Assembly (NCBI GenBank): GCA_947259315.1
Contig: CAMYLR010000004.1
Span: 45,406 to 109,405, forward strand
Source of the DNA: an uncultured Gemmatimonadales bacterium
GTDB lineage: Bacteria; Gemmatimonadota; Gemmatimonadetes; JACCXV01; JAHWKZ01
Reading direction: 5' to 3'
DNA: 64,000 nucleotides
A program made the translations under genes and the position numbers. The first letter of the stretch is position 1, and each line of letters starts with the position of its first letter. Under the pieces are notes generated by a model that did no database searches, was not told the DNA's origin, and saw only the letters and a list, made by a program, of their open reading frames with translations. Shown one piece after another: positions 1 to 8,519 of this stretch.

Positions 1-945
1 CACGCGTTCCACCTCGACACCGCGTGGCGGCTGGCCGTCGCCATCGAGTTCTGATAGGTGCAGCCCCGTCCAGGGACGCCGGATGGAGCCAAAGCTGACG
101 ATATCATCGAGCGCCCGCTGGGCACGGTTGATCGGAATCGCGAATCCGAGACCGATCGAGCCTCCGGTACCGCCCGAGAAGATGAACGCGTTGACGCCGA
201 TCACCTCACCCTGGGCGTTGACGAGCGGGCCGCCAGAGTTGCCCGGGTTTATGGCGGCGTCGGTCTGAATCATGTTCGACCAGATCTGCGGTTGGCGCCC
301 CGCGCCGCGAACCTCGGGTTGTACGTCGCGGCCAAGCGCCGAGATCACACCCACCGTGACGGACGGGTTGCGGTCAGCCAAGAGGTAGCCGTAGGGATTG
401 CCGATCGCGATCACCCACTCACCGATCAACACGTCGTCGGAGTCGCCCAGCGTGGCTACCGGCAGATCTTCGCCTTCAACCCGGAGGAAAGCGAGATCGG
501 TCGCCTCGTCTGCGGCGACCAACTCGCCATCCAGTTGGCGGCCGTCCATCAACGTGACCACGATGTCAGTCGCGCCACTCACGACGTGCTGGTTGGTAAT
601 CACGTAACCATCCTCGGAGACGATGAAACCGGAGCCCAAGTTCTGAACCTGCCGCAACCGTTCTCGCGGTGGGAAGAAACCGCGAAAGAAAGGATCATCG
701 AATGGACTCCGCTCACGGACGACCTGGGTGGAGACCACGTTGACCGAAACGACCGCTGGCCCCACGCTTTCGGCAGCCACGACGATCGCCGTGCGGCGTG
801 ACTCGGCGATTTGATTCGCGGACTGCGCCCGAGCGCTAGCCAGCGATCGCTCGTTGCCCGACATCGAGTTCTCCGAACGCCACCACGACACCCCAACCAA
901 AAGGGCCAATAGCAGTAGGCCAGCGGTCAGCCGGTCAGCGCGCAT
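1..945 (-). CDS. HtrA/DegP-family trypsin-like serine protease (partial, C-terminus outside window)
   Basis: Periplasmic quality-control protease, read from the reverse complement; the frame is open to the window edge, so 315 residues are visible. An N-terminal membrane anchor or uncleaved signal lies at about residues 7-22. The chymotrypsin-like triad is visible: His120 (TNQHVV), Asp150 (ATDLAF) and Ser237 (NPGNSGGP). The C-terminal PDZ domain or domains expected in this family lie beyond the window. The ATG start at 945 overlaps the truA stop by 11 bases, so the two genes are probably co-transcribed. The family degrades misfolded envelope proteins. The protease-domain assignment is firm; the subtype (DegP/DegQ/DegS) is not. 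Confidence 0.93.
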   Translation of the reverse strand, partial: MRADRLTAGLLLLALLVGVSWWRSENSMSGNERSLASARAQSANQIAESRRTAIVVAAESVGPAVVSVNVVSTQVVRERSPFDDPFFRGFFPPRERLRQVQNLGSGFIVSEDGYVITNQHVVSGATDIVVTLMDGRQLDGELVAADEATDLAFLRVEGEDLPVATLGDSDDVLIGEWVIAIGNPYGYLLADRNPSVTVGVISALGRDVQPEVRGAGRQPQIWSNMIQTDAAINPGNSGGPLVNAQGEVIGVNAFIFSGGTGGSIGLGFAIPINRAQRALDDIVSFGSIRRPWTGLHLSELDGDGQPPRGVEVERV

Positions 946-1672
946 ACTTGACCTTCCAGAGGAAGAGGCCTTGGGGCGGTGCGTGAGCTGCTGCGACGGG
1001 CTCGCCGTGGGGCTCGAGCGCTCGAGACAGCGAGGAGGGTGGCACCTGTCCGCGGCCTACCGAGACCAGCGCCCCCACGAGCGCGCGCACCATGTGACGA
1101 AGGAAACGATTGGCGGTGATCTCCAAGGCGTGTCCGTTCCGGGTGCGATGCCAGTCGGCCGAATACACCGAGCACTGGCCCTCCGAGACGCCCTTGGCAA
1201 AGTGCCGAAAGTCGTGTGCTCCAACGATCGGTGGCGTTGCCTCGCTGATCGCGTCCCAATCGGGTCGCCGATCGAGGGCCCACGTATAGCGACACACAAA
1301 CGGTGAACGCGCGAGACGTCCATCAGCGATAAAGTACCGGTATGTGCGCGTCACCGCGTCGTGCCGAGCATGGAAGTCTGCTGAGGCGGTCGTCAAACGC
1401 TCGACCCATACGTCGTTGGGTAGCTGTGCGTTCCAGGCGCGCTTCAGCTCGGGATTCCCGATCGTCGTTTCGTGTTCGAAGTGAACCACTTGGCCACGGG
1501 CGTGAACGCCGGTGTCGGTACGGCCCGAAGCGACCACCGATACGTGTTCTTCGAAGATCTTTTCGAGCGCGCGCTCGCAAACCTCCTGCACCGTGAGCGC
1601 GTCGGCTTGCCTCTGCCATCCGCGGTAATCGGTGCCATCGTACTGGAGCACACCTTTGAGGCGCTTCGACAT
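935..1672 (-). CDS. truA: tRNA pseudouridine(38-40) synthase TruA
   Basis: Converts uridines 38-40 of the tRNA anticodon arm to pseudouridine. The 245-residue product has the family length, starting at MSKRLKG. The catalytic aspartate lies in the GRTDTGVHARGQ motif about 50 residues in, and NRFLRHMVRALVG toward the C-terminus is typical of TruA. The reading frame stays open far upstream, but the extra N-terminal residues resemble no TruA, so the ATG at 1672 is preferred. Its 3' end overlaps the start of the HtrA gene. The start region faces a symporter gene on the opposite strand. Confidence 0.93.
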   Translation of the reverse strand: MSKRLKGVLQYDGTDYRGWQRQADALTVQEVCERALEKIFEEHVSVVASGRTDTGVHARGQVVHFEHETTIGNPELKRAWNAQLPNDVWVERLTTASADFHARHDAVTRTYRYFIADGRLARSPFVCRYTWALDRRPDWDAISEATPPIVGAHDFRHFAKGVSEGQCSVYSADWHRTRNGHALEITANRFLRHMVRALVGALVSVGRGQVPPSSLSRALEPHGEPVAAAHAPPQGLFLWKVKYAR

Positions 1673-1775
1673 GCCTTCGTCCAGGTAAAGCAGGAAAATA
1701 TCGGCGCCGTTGTTGAGAAGCAATTTCCGTAGTGTGTTTGACACGTCGAGCGACGGGTCACTACGTTCGGCTGCC

Positions 1776-3065
1776 GTGCGGTTGAAACTCCACACCCAGA
1801 TTCTCCTCGGCCTCGTCCTCGGCGCGGTCGCCGGGGTCCTAATCGGTCCCCCCATTGCGGTCATCAAGCCGATCGGTGACGCGTTCATCAAGCTCATCAC
1901 GATGATCGTGGTGCCACTCGTTTTTGCGTCGATCCTGCTCGGCGTGGCCAGCCTCGGTGACCTGGCGAAACTCGGGCGAATCGGGATCAAGACGATCGGC
2001 TACTACTTGGCCACAACCTCCATCGCGATCACGATTGGGTTGGTATTGGCGAACATCGTCAAGCCGGGCTCGCGCCTCGACCCGACGATCAAGGATCGGT
2101 TGTTGACCGATTTTTCGGGTGCTGCCGAGGTCAACATCGAACGGCTGGGTGACAAGCCAGGCGTGATAGACACGCTGCTCGACATTATCCCCACGAACCC
2201 GGTCGAGTCGTTGGCCCAAGCCAACATGCTGCAGGTCATTTTCTTCGCTTTGATTTTGGGCGTCGTCTTGACCCAGCTCGATAAGAAGCACGTCACACCG
2301 ATCGTCGCTCTCGCCGAAGGCATCAACGAGGCGATGATCAAGCTGGTGCACCTGGTCATGAAGATCGCGCCCTACGGTGTGTTCGCCCTGATCGCCGCCA
2401 TCGTCGGACAGTACGGCATCGGTATTCTCCAAACTTTGTTTGTCTACTCGGCCGTGGTGGTCGTCGGCCTGATCATCCATGGCGGTGTTATCTACCCAAC
2501 CGCCGTCCGGTTCCTGGGGGGGATGAACCCGATCCACTTCTTCAAGGGAATCGCGCCCGCTCAACTGGTTGCGTTCAGTACGTCGTCGTCAAACGTCACT
2601 CTGCCGGTGACGATGGAGTGCGCCGAGGAGAACCTGGGCGTTGGGGATGAGGTTTCGGCGTTCGTGCTCCCGCTTGGCGCGACGATCAATATGGATGGCA
2701 CCGCCCTCTATCAGGGAGCGGCTACGATCTTCATCGGGCAGGTGTATGGGCTCGAGTTGTCGATCACGCAACAGCTGCTCGTCGTGCTGACCGCCACGTT
2801 GGCTTCGATCGGCGCGGCTGGAGTTCCGGGCGTGGGAATGATCACGTTGGCGTTGGTGCTTCGTACCGTAGGGATCCCGCTCGAAGGAATCGCGCTGATC
2901 CTCGGCGTCGATCGGATTCTCGACATGTGCCGGACCGCGGTCAATGTGACCGGTGATTCATCGTGCGCCGTGGTCGTGGCGGCCTCGGAAGGCGACCTGG
3001 CAACGATCCCGCCCGTCGCGCCAGGTGGTGAAGAGCCAGTTTGGACCTCAGAAACCAAGGTCTGA
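1776..3065 (+). CDS. Dicarboxylate/amino acid:cation symporter (DAACS, GltP/DctA type)
   Basis: Inner-membrane secondary transporter for glutamate, aspartate or C4-dicarboxylates driven by Na+ or H+. The 429-residue product has the fold signatures: the serine-rich re-entrant loop STSSSN, the NMDGT cation-binding motif, and MCRTAVNVTGD near the C-terminus, which normally carries substrate-contacting Asp, Arg, Thr and Asn. I chose GTG 1776, whose protein begins directly with the first hydrophobic helix; in-frame codons back to 1710 would add about 22 unusual residues. A TTGACA hexamer at 1738-1743 with a weak -10 near 1762 would give a nearly leaderless transcript. Substrate and cation cannot be told from sequence alone. 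It is convergent with lexA, 4 bases apart. Confidence 0.9.
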   Translation: MRLKLHTQILLGLVLGAVAGVLIGPPIAVIKPIGDAFIKLITMIVVPLVFASILLGVASLGDLAKLGRIGIKTIGYYLATTSIAITIGLVLANIVKPGSRLDPTIKDRLLTDFSGAAEVNIERLGDKPGVIDTLLDIIPTNPVESLAQANMLQVIFFALILGVVLTQLDKKHVTPIVALAEGINEAMIKLVHLVMKIAPYGVFALIAAIVGQYGIGILQTLFVYSAVVVVGLIIHGGVIYPTAVRFLGGMNPIHFFKGIAPAQLVAFSTSSSNVTLPVTMECAEENLGVGDEVSAFVLPLGATINMDGTALYQGAATIFIGQVYGLELSITQQLLVVLTATLASIGAAGVPGVGMITLALVLRTVGIPLEGIALILGVDRILDMCRTAVNVTGDSSCAVVVAASEGDLATIPPVAPGGEEPVWTSETKV

Positions 3066-3069
3066 TCGG

Positions 3070-3672
3070 CTAGTACTTCCTCAGAATCCCGATCGCCACG
3101 CCTTGGATCTCGACTCTTTCGGAATCCAGCCGCAGCGGCTCTAGCTGCTCGTTGGCGGGCTGCAATACGATCGTGCGATCCGGGCCGCGATAGAAGGTCT
3201 TGAACGTCGCGCTCTCGCCATCGATGAGCGCCACCACGCGTTCCCCGTCGCGAGCCGTCTGGCGCCGCTCGACGATCAAGTAGTCACCGTCCTGAACCTG
3301 CTCGTCAATCATCGAGTCACCGCGGACACGGAGCACGAAAGTCTCGCCGCGCCCCAACAGGTGCTCGGGAATCGCGATCGTGTCCTCGGTCTGTATCGCC
3401 TCGAGCGGCTCACCGGCGGCGACTTGACCCAGCAGCGGCAACTCGATCGCCGCTGCTGATCCCGGAGGCGTTAGCTCCAGCGCGCGACTCCGGTGGGCGT
3501 CACGCTTGAGGATCCCTTTGGCCTCCAAGTTGCGAATGTGCTCGTGAACGGTGGCCACTGAGGAGAGACCGAACTCGGACGCGATCTCTTCGAGGCTCGG
3601 AGCGTACCCATGCTGCTCCAGAAATGACTGGATGTAGTCATATATTTCACGTTGGCGCTTGGTTAGGTTCAT
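3070..3672 (-). CDS. lexA: LexA repressor
   Basis: SOS-response repressor of 200 residues. The N-terminal winged helix (LTKRQREIYDYIQ, about residues 2-65) is followed by the S24 autoprotease domain. The self-cleavage bond lies in VAAGEP, the nucleophile Ser in RGDSM, and the general-base Lys in ATFKTF. Translation starts at ATG 3672 (MNLTKRQ); a longer open frame upstream lacks LexA similarity and would run through the promoter. The promoter at 3710-3737 contains a direct repeat that could be its own operator. RecA-stimulated self-cleavage is established for the family. Confidence 0.95.
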   Translation of the reverse strand: MNLTKRQREIYDYIQSFLEQHGYAPSLEEIASEFGLSSVATVHEHIRNLEAKGILKRDAHRSRALELTPPGSAAAIELPLLGQVAAGEPLEAIQTEDTIAIPEHLLGRGETFVLRVRGDSMIDEQVQDGDYLIVERRQTARDGERVVALIDGESATFKTFYRGPDRTIVLQPANEQLEPLRLDSERVEIQGVAIGILRKY

Positions 3673-3709
3673 GCGTTGACCTCGCGGCTGGTGGTAAATG
3701 CCGATAGCA

Positions 3710-3737
3710 AGTTTACCGAATAAATCCCGAAAGTCAA
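3710..3737 (-). promoter_or_regulatory. lexA promoter with an internal direct repeat
   Basis: On the minus strand a -35 TTGACT (3732-3737) and a -10 TAAACT (3710-3715) are separated by 16 bases, about 35 bases upstream of the lexA ATG. The spacer is bounded by a perfect direct repeat, TTCGG-N6-TTCGG. A direct-repeat LexA operator is established in alphaproteobacteria (GTTC-N7-GTTC); treating this repeat as an operator is inference. Confidence 0.6.
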
Positions 3738-3741
3738 GCTC

Positions 3742-5430
3742 GTGAGCAGCGAGTCGCTCGCTGCCGGGATCACCTCTCCCCATGCGCAAGCCGCGGCCGA
3801 GCTCATGAATGAGCTCGTGCGCGTCTTCAAGGTGCGACGGCTTTACGATCCCGGACATCCGCAACGGCTCGAGACCGAATCCGCTGCCACCGCGAGAATC
3901 GACGAGCTCCTCAACACCTTCGGCCCGCTCGAGCTAGAGATAAGGGAAGACACCTTCCAATGGCTCGACGAGATCGTCTATCAGCGCCCGACGGGCACCG
4001 ATTCGCTCGCCTTCTTGATGTACCGCGAGGGACTGCGAAAACTCGCCTTTTATCCCGGACTTGTGGAGGACGAGTTGGCGATCTTCCTTGACAACGTTGC
4101 CGCCTCCGCCACAGCTGGCTTTGAGTCCGAGCTGATCGCGCGGCTCTGGGAAGAGCGGCTGCTGCACATCCGGTATTCGTACGTCGAGCGGCTCGCCGAC
4201 CGCGAGTGGGTGCCCGCCAAGCCCGACCTGGTCCCGGACGTGGGATCGGATGAGGACGTGCCAACACTCGAGCTCGACGACGACGATCGAATCGACGTCA
4301 CTCGGCTTCCGTTGATTCACGAGAGTGAGCCAAACTTGTACCGGCTCGACGACAAAGACATGGCGTACCTCGAGCAGCAGCTGCATCGCGAGCAAGAGCG
4401 AGGGGCTCTGACCCAGGTGTTGAGTTGTATGCGCGAACTGGTGCTCAATCCACCGCACGAAGACCCGACCCCGATCCTCGAAGCCCTCAACGAGATCCAA
4501 CACGGGTTGCTCGAGCGCAACGAATTCGAGGCCGTACAAGAGATGCACGAACTCTTCCAACCCTGCGTCGATGAGGGCCAGGCCGATCCACGTGCCAAGG
4601 AAACCTTTGGCCAGATGCGCGCCGCGTCGCTTGGAACGAGGGTCTTGGAACAGCTGAGCGTGCGACTCGAAGCGGGTCAGAGCACCGAGGTTGATGTAGC
4701 TGCCTACTATCGGATCTTTGGCAACCGGAACGTGTCCGCCCTGTTGGCAGGGTTGCCCGACTTCAAGCGCCTCTGTCAGCGTCCGATCCTGGCCGAAACA
4801 TTCGTGGAGCTTGCCGAATCCGATCCCGAAGCGTTGGTGGCTTCTATGGAGGGTACCGATCACAGCGCGGCGAAGTCAGCCGCGTATCTCGCCGGGTTGA
4901 TGTCCGATTCGCGCCTGATCGAGCCGCTGGGGAAGATGCTCACGAGGCCTGAATCAAGGCTGAGACGCGAGGCCCTGCTGGCACTCAAGGTCTTCGACCA
5001 CCCACGCGCACTCGAGTTGATCGCCGATCGAATCGACGACAGTGATCCGGCTATTCGCCTCTACGCCCTGCGACATGTGATCGGTCACGGGTACACGCTC
5101 GCTCTCAAGCGTGTTGCCTCAGTGATCAGCTCACGCGAGTTGTCGGATCGGTCATCGGCCGAGCGGCGACTCCTCTTCGAGGCCTACGGTAAGCTCGGCG
5201 GTTCAACGGTCGTCGACTCGTTGTCGAGACGCCTGAGACGGCGCGGCGGCTTTTTCCGCCGCGTAGACCCAGAGGGGGCGTTCAATGCCGCCGTCGGGCT
5301 GCTCGCCACCCAGACAGTCACCGGCCGTGAAATCCTCGAACAGGCCAGCGAATCCGGTAGTCCGCATGTCCGACAGGCCGCCAGAAGGGCACTGGACGGC
5401 GACCTGGAAAAGGTAGGTCAGCGACCGTGA
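3742..5430 (+). CDS. HEAT-repeat-containing protein of unknown function
   Basis: A 562-residue, probably cytoplasmic protein with no signal peptide. The N-terminal part (about 1-170) resembles the N-terminal module of the HD-GYP protein encoded next, as both open with a helical segment containing VRRLYDPGHP- or FRSAQLYEPTN-like sequence. The middle is acidic (VPTLELDDDDR). The C-terminal half (about 380-560) holds HEAT/PBS-lyase-like repeats such as RREALLALKVFDHPRALELIA. GTG start at 3742. Its TGA overlaps the GTG of the HD-GYP gene, so the two are translationally coupled and probably functional partners. The promoter is likely shared, divergently, with the lexA upstream region. Function unknown. 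Confidence 0.8.
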   Translation: MSSESLAAGITSPHAQAAAELMNELVRVFKVRRLYDPGHPQRLETESAATARIDELLNTFGPLELEIREDTFQWLDEIVYQRPTGTDSLAFLMYREGLRKLAFYPGLVEDELAIFLDNVAASATAGFESELIARLWEERLLHIRYSYVERLADREWVPAKPDLVPDVGSDEDVPTLELDDDDRIDVTRLPLIHESEPNLYRLDDKDMAYLEQQLHREQERGALTQVLSCMRELVLNPPHEDPTPILEALNEIQHGLLERNEFEAVQEMHELFQPCVDEGQADPRAKETFGQMRAASLGTRVLEQLSVRLEAGQSTEVDVAAYYRIFGNRNVSALLAGLPDFKRLCQRPILAETFVELAESDPEALVASMEGTDHSAAKSAAYLAGLMSDSRLIEPLGKMLTRPESRLRREALLALKVFDHPRALELIADRIDDSDPAIRLYALRHVIGHGYTLALKRVASVISSRELSDRSSAERRLLFEAYGKLGGSTVVDSLSRRLRRRGGFFRRVDPEGAFNAAVGLLATQTVTGREILEQASESGSPHVRQAARRALDGDLEKVGQRP

Positions 5431-6869
5431 GCGTGAGCCCGATCATCCACGCCCGGCACGGGCTCGGCACCGAACTGGTCCAGGACCTCTGGGTCGCGTT
5501 CCGCTCGGCACAGCTGTATGAGCCCACCAACGAGACGCTCAAATCGGCGGGGCAGAAACTGGCGGCCTGCATCCGCTCGCTGCACGAACTCGACCAGGCG
5601 GCAAAGCTCGAGGTCGGCGACGACATCATCGAGGTCAACGGGGTCCGCGTGCGGATGGAACTGCACACCTACGAGCTGTACTCGAAGCTGCGGACATTCG
5701 TGAACGAGCTCGGGGTCGGTGGATTCGAGTGGACGGCGCTAATCGACGCCGACGAAGCCGCGGACTTCGCAGCCGTCGTCGGTCGTTACACGACCAACGG
5801 AGGCCGCGAACACGTAACGCTCGGCGCACGCCTGACCGAGGCCGGGATCCAGAACGTGAAGGTGCTGACCCGGGGTGGTGAGATCGTGCACGATCCGTTC
5901 GCCGAAGCCGACTCCCTCACCAAGGAACGCGTCGGCGTGACGTATCGGATGGGCGTCGCGGTCGTTCGCGACTTGCTAGAGAGCCAACGCGAAGGTCGCT
6001 TACCGCCGCGTTACCGAATCCGGCGCGCCGTTCAATCGATTGTCGACGAGGTCCTGACCGAGCAAATGTTGATCTTGGGGATGACCTGCCTTCGAGACTA
6101 CGACGAGCCCACGTTCACGCACTCCGTAAACGTGTGCATCCTATCCGTGTCACTCGGCCACAAAATCGGATTGACTCGGCTCGAGCTCTACAAGCTCGGC
6201 TTGGCGGCGTTGCTGCACGATATCGGAAAAGTCGACGTCCCCAAGGAAGTGCTGAACAAGGCCGGCAGCCTGACCGACCATGAATGGAGCGTCATGCAGC
6301 GCCACACGACGTATGGGGCGTGGCGGTTGGTCTCAGAACGCACCCCGGGTACGATGCCGGCCCACGAAATGTTGGTCGCCTTCGAGCACCATCTCAACGT
6401 CGATCTGTCCGGCTACCCGAAGCTCTACACCCCCCGCGAGCTCTCGTTTTACTCGAAGATCGTCGGGATCGCCGACGCCTTTGACGCTGGCACGACCCCG
6501 CGCGTTTACAAAACCGATCCGATCACCCCAGCGCGTATGGTCGAGATTCTTGAGGAGCAAAGTGGAACTCGTTTCGACCCCGTCCTGGTCAAGGCTTTCA
6601 TCAGCGTGCTGGGTATCGTTCCCGTTGGGTCGATGTGCCTGCTCGACACGGGTGAGGTCGCAATCGTGATGACCCCGGATCCGAGCGCGAAGAACCTCCG
6701 TCGGCCCCGAGTCAGACTGATCGCGGCAGCAGACGGGGTCCGAATCGATGGGCCGGAGCTGAGCTTGACGGAGCAGGATGATGCCGGACGGTATTCCAGG
6801 TCGATCGTCAAGGTGCTCGACCCAGACAAGTACGGAATAGACATCCCGAGCCACTTCGCCGAGGCGTGA
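5427..6869 (+). CDS. HD-GYP domain protein (c-di-GMP phosphodiesterase family, divergent motif)
   Basis: A 480-residue protein. The C-terminal half carries an HD-GYP domain: HDIGK at about residues 264-268, PKEVLNKAGSLTDHEW after it, and GYP at about 329-331. The canonical HHExxDGxGYP element reads HHLNVDLSGYP, so the conserved Glu is Leu and the Gly after Asp is changed; metal binding or activity may be altered. The N-terminal about 200 residues are of unknown fold and show similarity to the start of the upstream HEAT protein. GTG start overlaps that gene's stop codon. HD-GYP proteins hydrolyse c-di-GMP in characterised members; activity here is uncertain. Confidence 0.88.
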   Translation: MSVSPIIHARHGLGTELVQDLWVAFRSAQLYEPTNETLKSAGQKLAACIRSLHELDQAAKLEVGDDIIEVNGVRVRMELHTYELYSKLRTFVNELGVGGFEWTALIDADEAADFAAVVGRYTTNGGREHVTLGARLTEAGIQNVKVLTRGGEIVHDPFAEADSLTKERVGVTYRMGVAVVRDLLESQREGRLPPRYRIRRAVQSIVDEVLTEQMLILGMTCLRDYDEPTFTHSVNVCILSVSLGHKIGLTRLELYKLGLAALLHDIGKVDVPKEVLNKAGSLTDHEWSVMQRHTTYGAWRLVSERTPGTMPAHEMLVAFEHHLNVDLSGYPKLYTPRELSFYSKIVGIADAFDAGTTPRVYKTDPITPARMVEILEEQSGTRFDPVLVKAFISVLGIVPVGSMCLLDTGEVAIVMTPDPSAKNLRRPRVRLIAAADGVRIDGPELSLTEQDDAGRYSRSIVKVLDPDKYGIDIPSHFAEA

Positions 6870-6945
6870 TGCATGGGCGCCAGCCGGCGCTAGTCAAACG
6901 ATAGATTAGGAATCTGCTGGACGAGGGCCAAAAGGGACCGGTAGA

Positions 6946-7755
6946 TTGGCGTCCTTCATGGCACAGCGGTTCGCGCTCAGCACCTCCTTCTCCGACGTCA
7001 GTCGTCAGCTCGATCGACTGGCGGAACGGGATTTGGGCGTCGAAATCACGCTCTACGACACCGAGTGGTTGCTCAATCTGGATAAGACCACCGGGGTCAG
7101 AAAACTCGGCGACGAGCTAGCCCAGCGCGGGGTTGAGGTCTCGGTACACGCTCCGATCTTCGACCTCAACCCGGGCAGCTTGGACCCCGTCATCCGCAAA
7201 CACACGCGACTCTGCTGGGAGCGCGCGATCAACGTCGCCGGGGCATTAGGAGCTCGACACGCCAACTTCCATACTGGGTACTTGCCCCTGCTGCCGGAGT
7301 CGACGCTTCCAGGGTGGATGGCGCTCAGCCTCGCGGTCTGGGAGCGGCTCGTCGGTCTCGCAGCTGATGCCGGCATTATGTTATTGTTTGAAAATATGTT
7401 CGAGCCGACACCTCGTGTATTACTTGATATTCGAGATCAACTAGACGCGCGCCATGTTGGCTTCACCCTGGACGTCGCCCACGTGCACATCTTCGGCACC
7501 GCCTCGCTGGATACGTGGTGGCAGGAGCTGGGGACCGATATCCGCGAAGTCCATCTACATGACACCGACACGTTCTCAGACGATCATCTACTGCTCGGTG
7601 ATGGAGCGATCGACTGGAAGAGCGTGTTCGAAAACCTGTTCCGCTACGCGCCCGACGCGATGAAAGTGATCGAGATGCCGATCGAGGCCGGGCTGCAGAG
7701 CCTGGCTCGGATACGCGCCGGCGGATACAGCGACATTCAACTGGAGCTGCTGTGA
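6946..7755 (+). CDS. Sugar phosphate isomerase/epimerase-like TIM-barrel protein
   Basis: A 269-residue xylose-isomerase-like (AP endonuclease 2 superfamily) barrel. Visible metal-site type motifs are SVHAPIF, HANFHTGY, LLFENMFE, FTLDVAHVH and REVHLHDTD, which supply the His, Glu and Asp ligands of this superfamily. The TTG start at 6946 is preferred because AAGGGA lies about 9 bases upstream; the ATG four codons later has poorer spacing. Its stop overlaps the start of the secreted protease gene. The substrate cannot be predicted; members range from inosose and sugar epimerases to endonuclease IV. Confidence 0.85.
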   Translation: MASFMAQRFALSTSFSDVSRQLDRLAERDLGVEITLYDTEWLLNLDKTTGVRKLGDELAQRGVEVSVHAPIFDLNPGSLDPVIRKHTRLCWERAINVAGALGARHANFHTGYLPLLPESTLPGWMALSLAVWERLVGLAADAGIMLLFENMFEPTPRVLLDIRDQLDARHVGFTLDVAHVHIFGTASLDTWWQELGTDIREVHLHDTDTFSDDHLLLGDGAIDWKSVFENLFRYAPDAMKVIEMPIEAGLQSLARIRAGGYSDIQLELL

Positions 7756-8519
7756 ACTCAAAGCAAGCCCGGTGGTGGGTGGTTCTGGGGATCGCCAGCG
7801 CGATCGGTCTGGCTGCCAGTCCGGCACCCGATAGTGCGCGCGAACGAGTCATCATCCGGCTTGCAGACCCGGCCGGAGCGCGGGTCAGCCTGCTGGCGGA
7901 CGTTCGAAGAAGCGGTGTAACGCTCGACGTCCGCCATCAGCGAGCGATCGTTGGGCTCAAGGCGATTCACGCTCGCTCGGCCACCGCTGCCCGGCAACCG
8001 CTCGAGGAAGCGACACGCGCCGGTGCGTTGGTCGAGATCGATCGACTATGGATCATCAACGGTGTCGTCGCTGAAATAGACCCCGAATGGAGAGCGCGGC
8101 TCGAGGCCCACCCGACAATAGCCCAGGTCGTTCCCGATCGACGCCTGACCTTGGGTGGGGATTTCCGTTCCACACCAGTCGAAGCGGATCAGCTGTCCGT
8201 ACCGGAAGAGCAGCTCGAGCAGCTCAACGTACCTCAGGTTTGGGCTCAGGGAGTGACGGGCCGGGGTGCGATCGTGGCCAATGTCGATTCCGGGGTCAAC
8301 GGGGATGACGACACCTTTGGCGATCGTTGGCGTGGCCGCTTCGCCGGAAGCGATGCGGGCTGGCTCGCGCCGGTATCGCTTACCGTGTTCCCAGAGGACG
8401 ACTTCTCGATTGGGGCTGGCCACGGGACCTCGACGATGGGTCTGATAACCGGCGGCAACCAGACGTATGGGGTCGCGTTTGACGCCACGTGGATCGCCGG
8501 CGACGCCTTTCCAACGTGA
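7752..8519 (+). CDS. Secreted subtilisin-like (S8) protease, N-terminal part of a frameshifted gene
   Basis: Encodes a Sec signal peptide (about residues 1-28), an inhibitor-like propeptide (about 30-135) and the first half of the peptidase domain. Asp179 (VANVDSGVN) and His224 (GAGHGTS) of the catalytic triad are present. The frame ends prematurely at 8519 after GDAFPT, while the continuation NVIKIFEW sits in the -1 frame. One missing base near 8510-8516 explains the break: restoring it gives DAF-x-NVIKIFEW. The ATG start overlaps the stop of the previous gene. Together with 8489-10765 this is one gene of about 1,000 codons. Confidence 0.85.
   Translation: MNSKQARWWVVLGIASAIGLAASPAPDSARERVIIRLADPAGARVSLLADVRRSGVTLDVRHQRAIVGLKAIHARSATAARQPLEEATRAGALVEIDRLWIINGVVAEIDPEWRARLEAHPTIAQVVPDRRLTLGGDFRSTPVEADQLSVPEEQLEQLNVPQVWAQGVTGRGAIVANVDSGVNGDDDTFGDRWRGRFAGSDAGWLAPVSLTVFPEDDFSIGAGHGTSTMGLITGGNQTYGVAFDATWIAGDAFPT

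Noticed and set aside
58-801. Long plus-strand open frame at the left edge
   Set aside because: It is antisense to the HtrA protease on the minus strand, whose motifs (TNQHVV, NPGNSGGP) are unmistakable.
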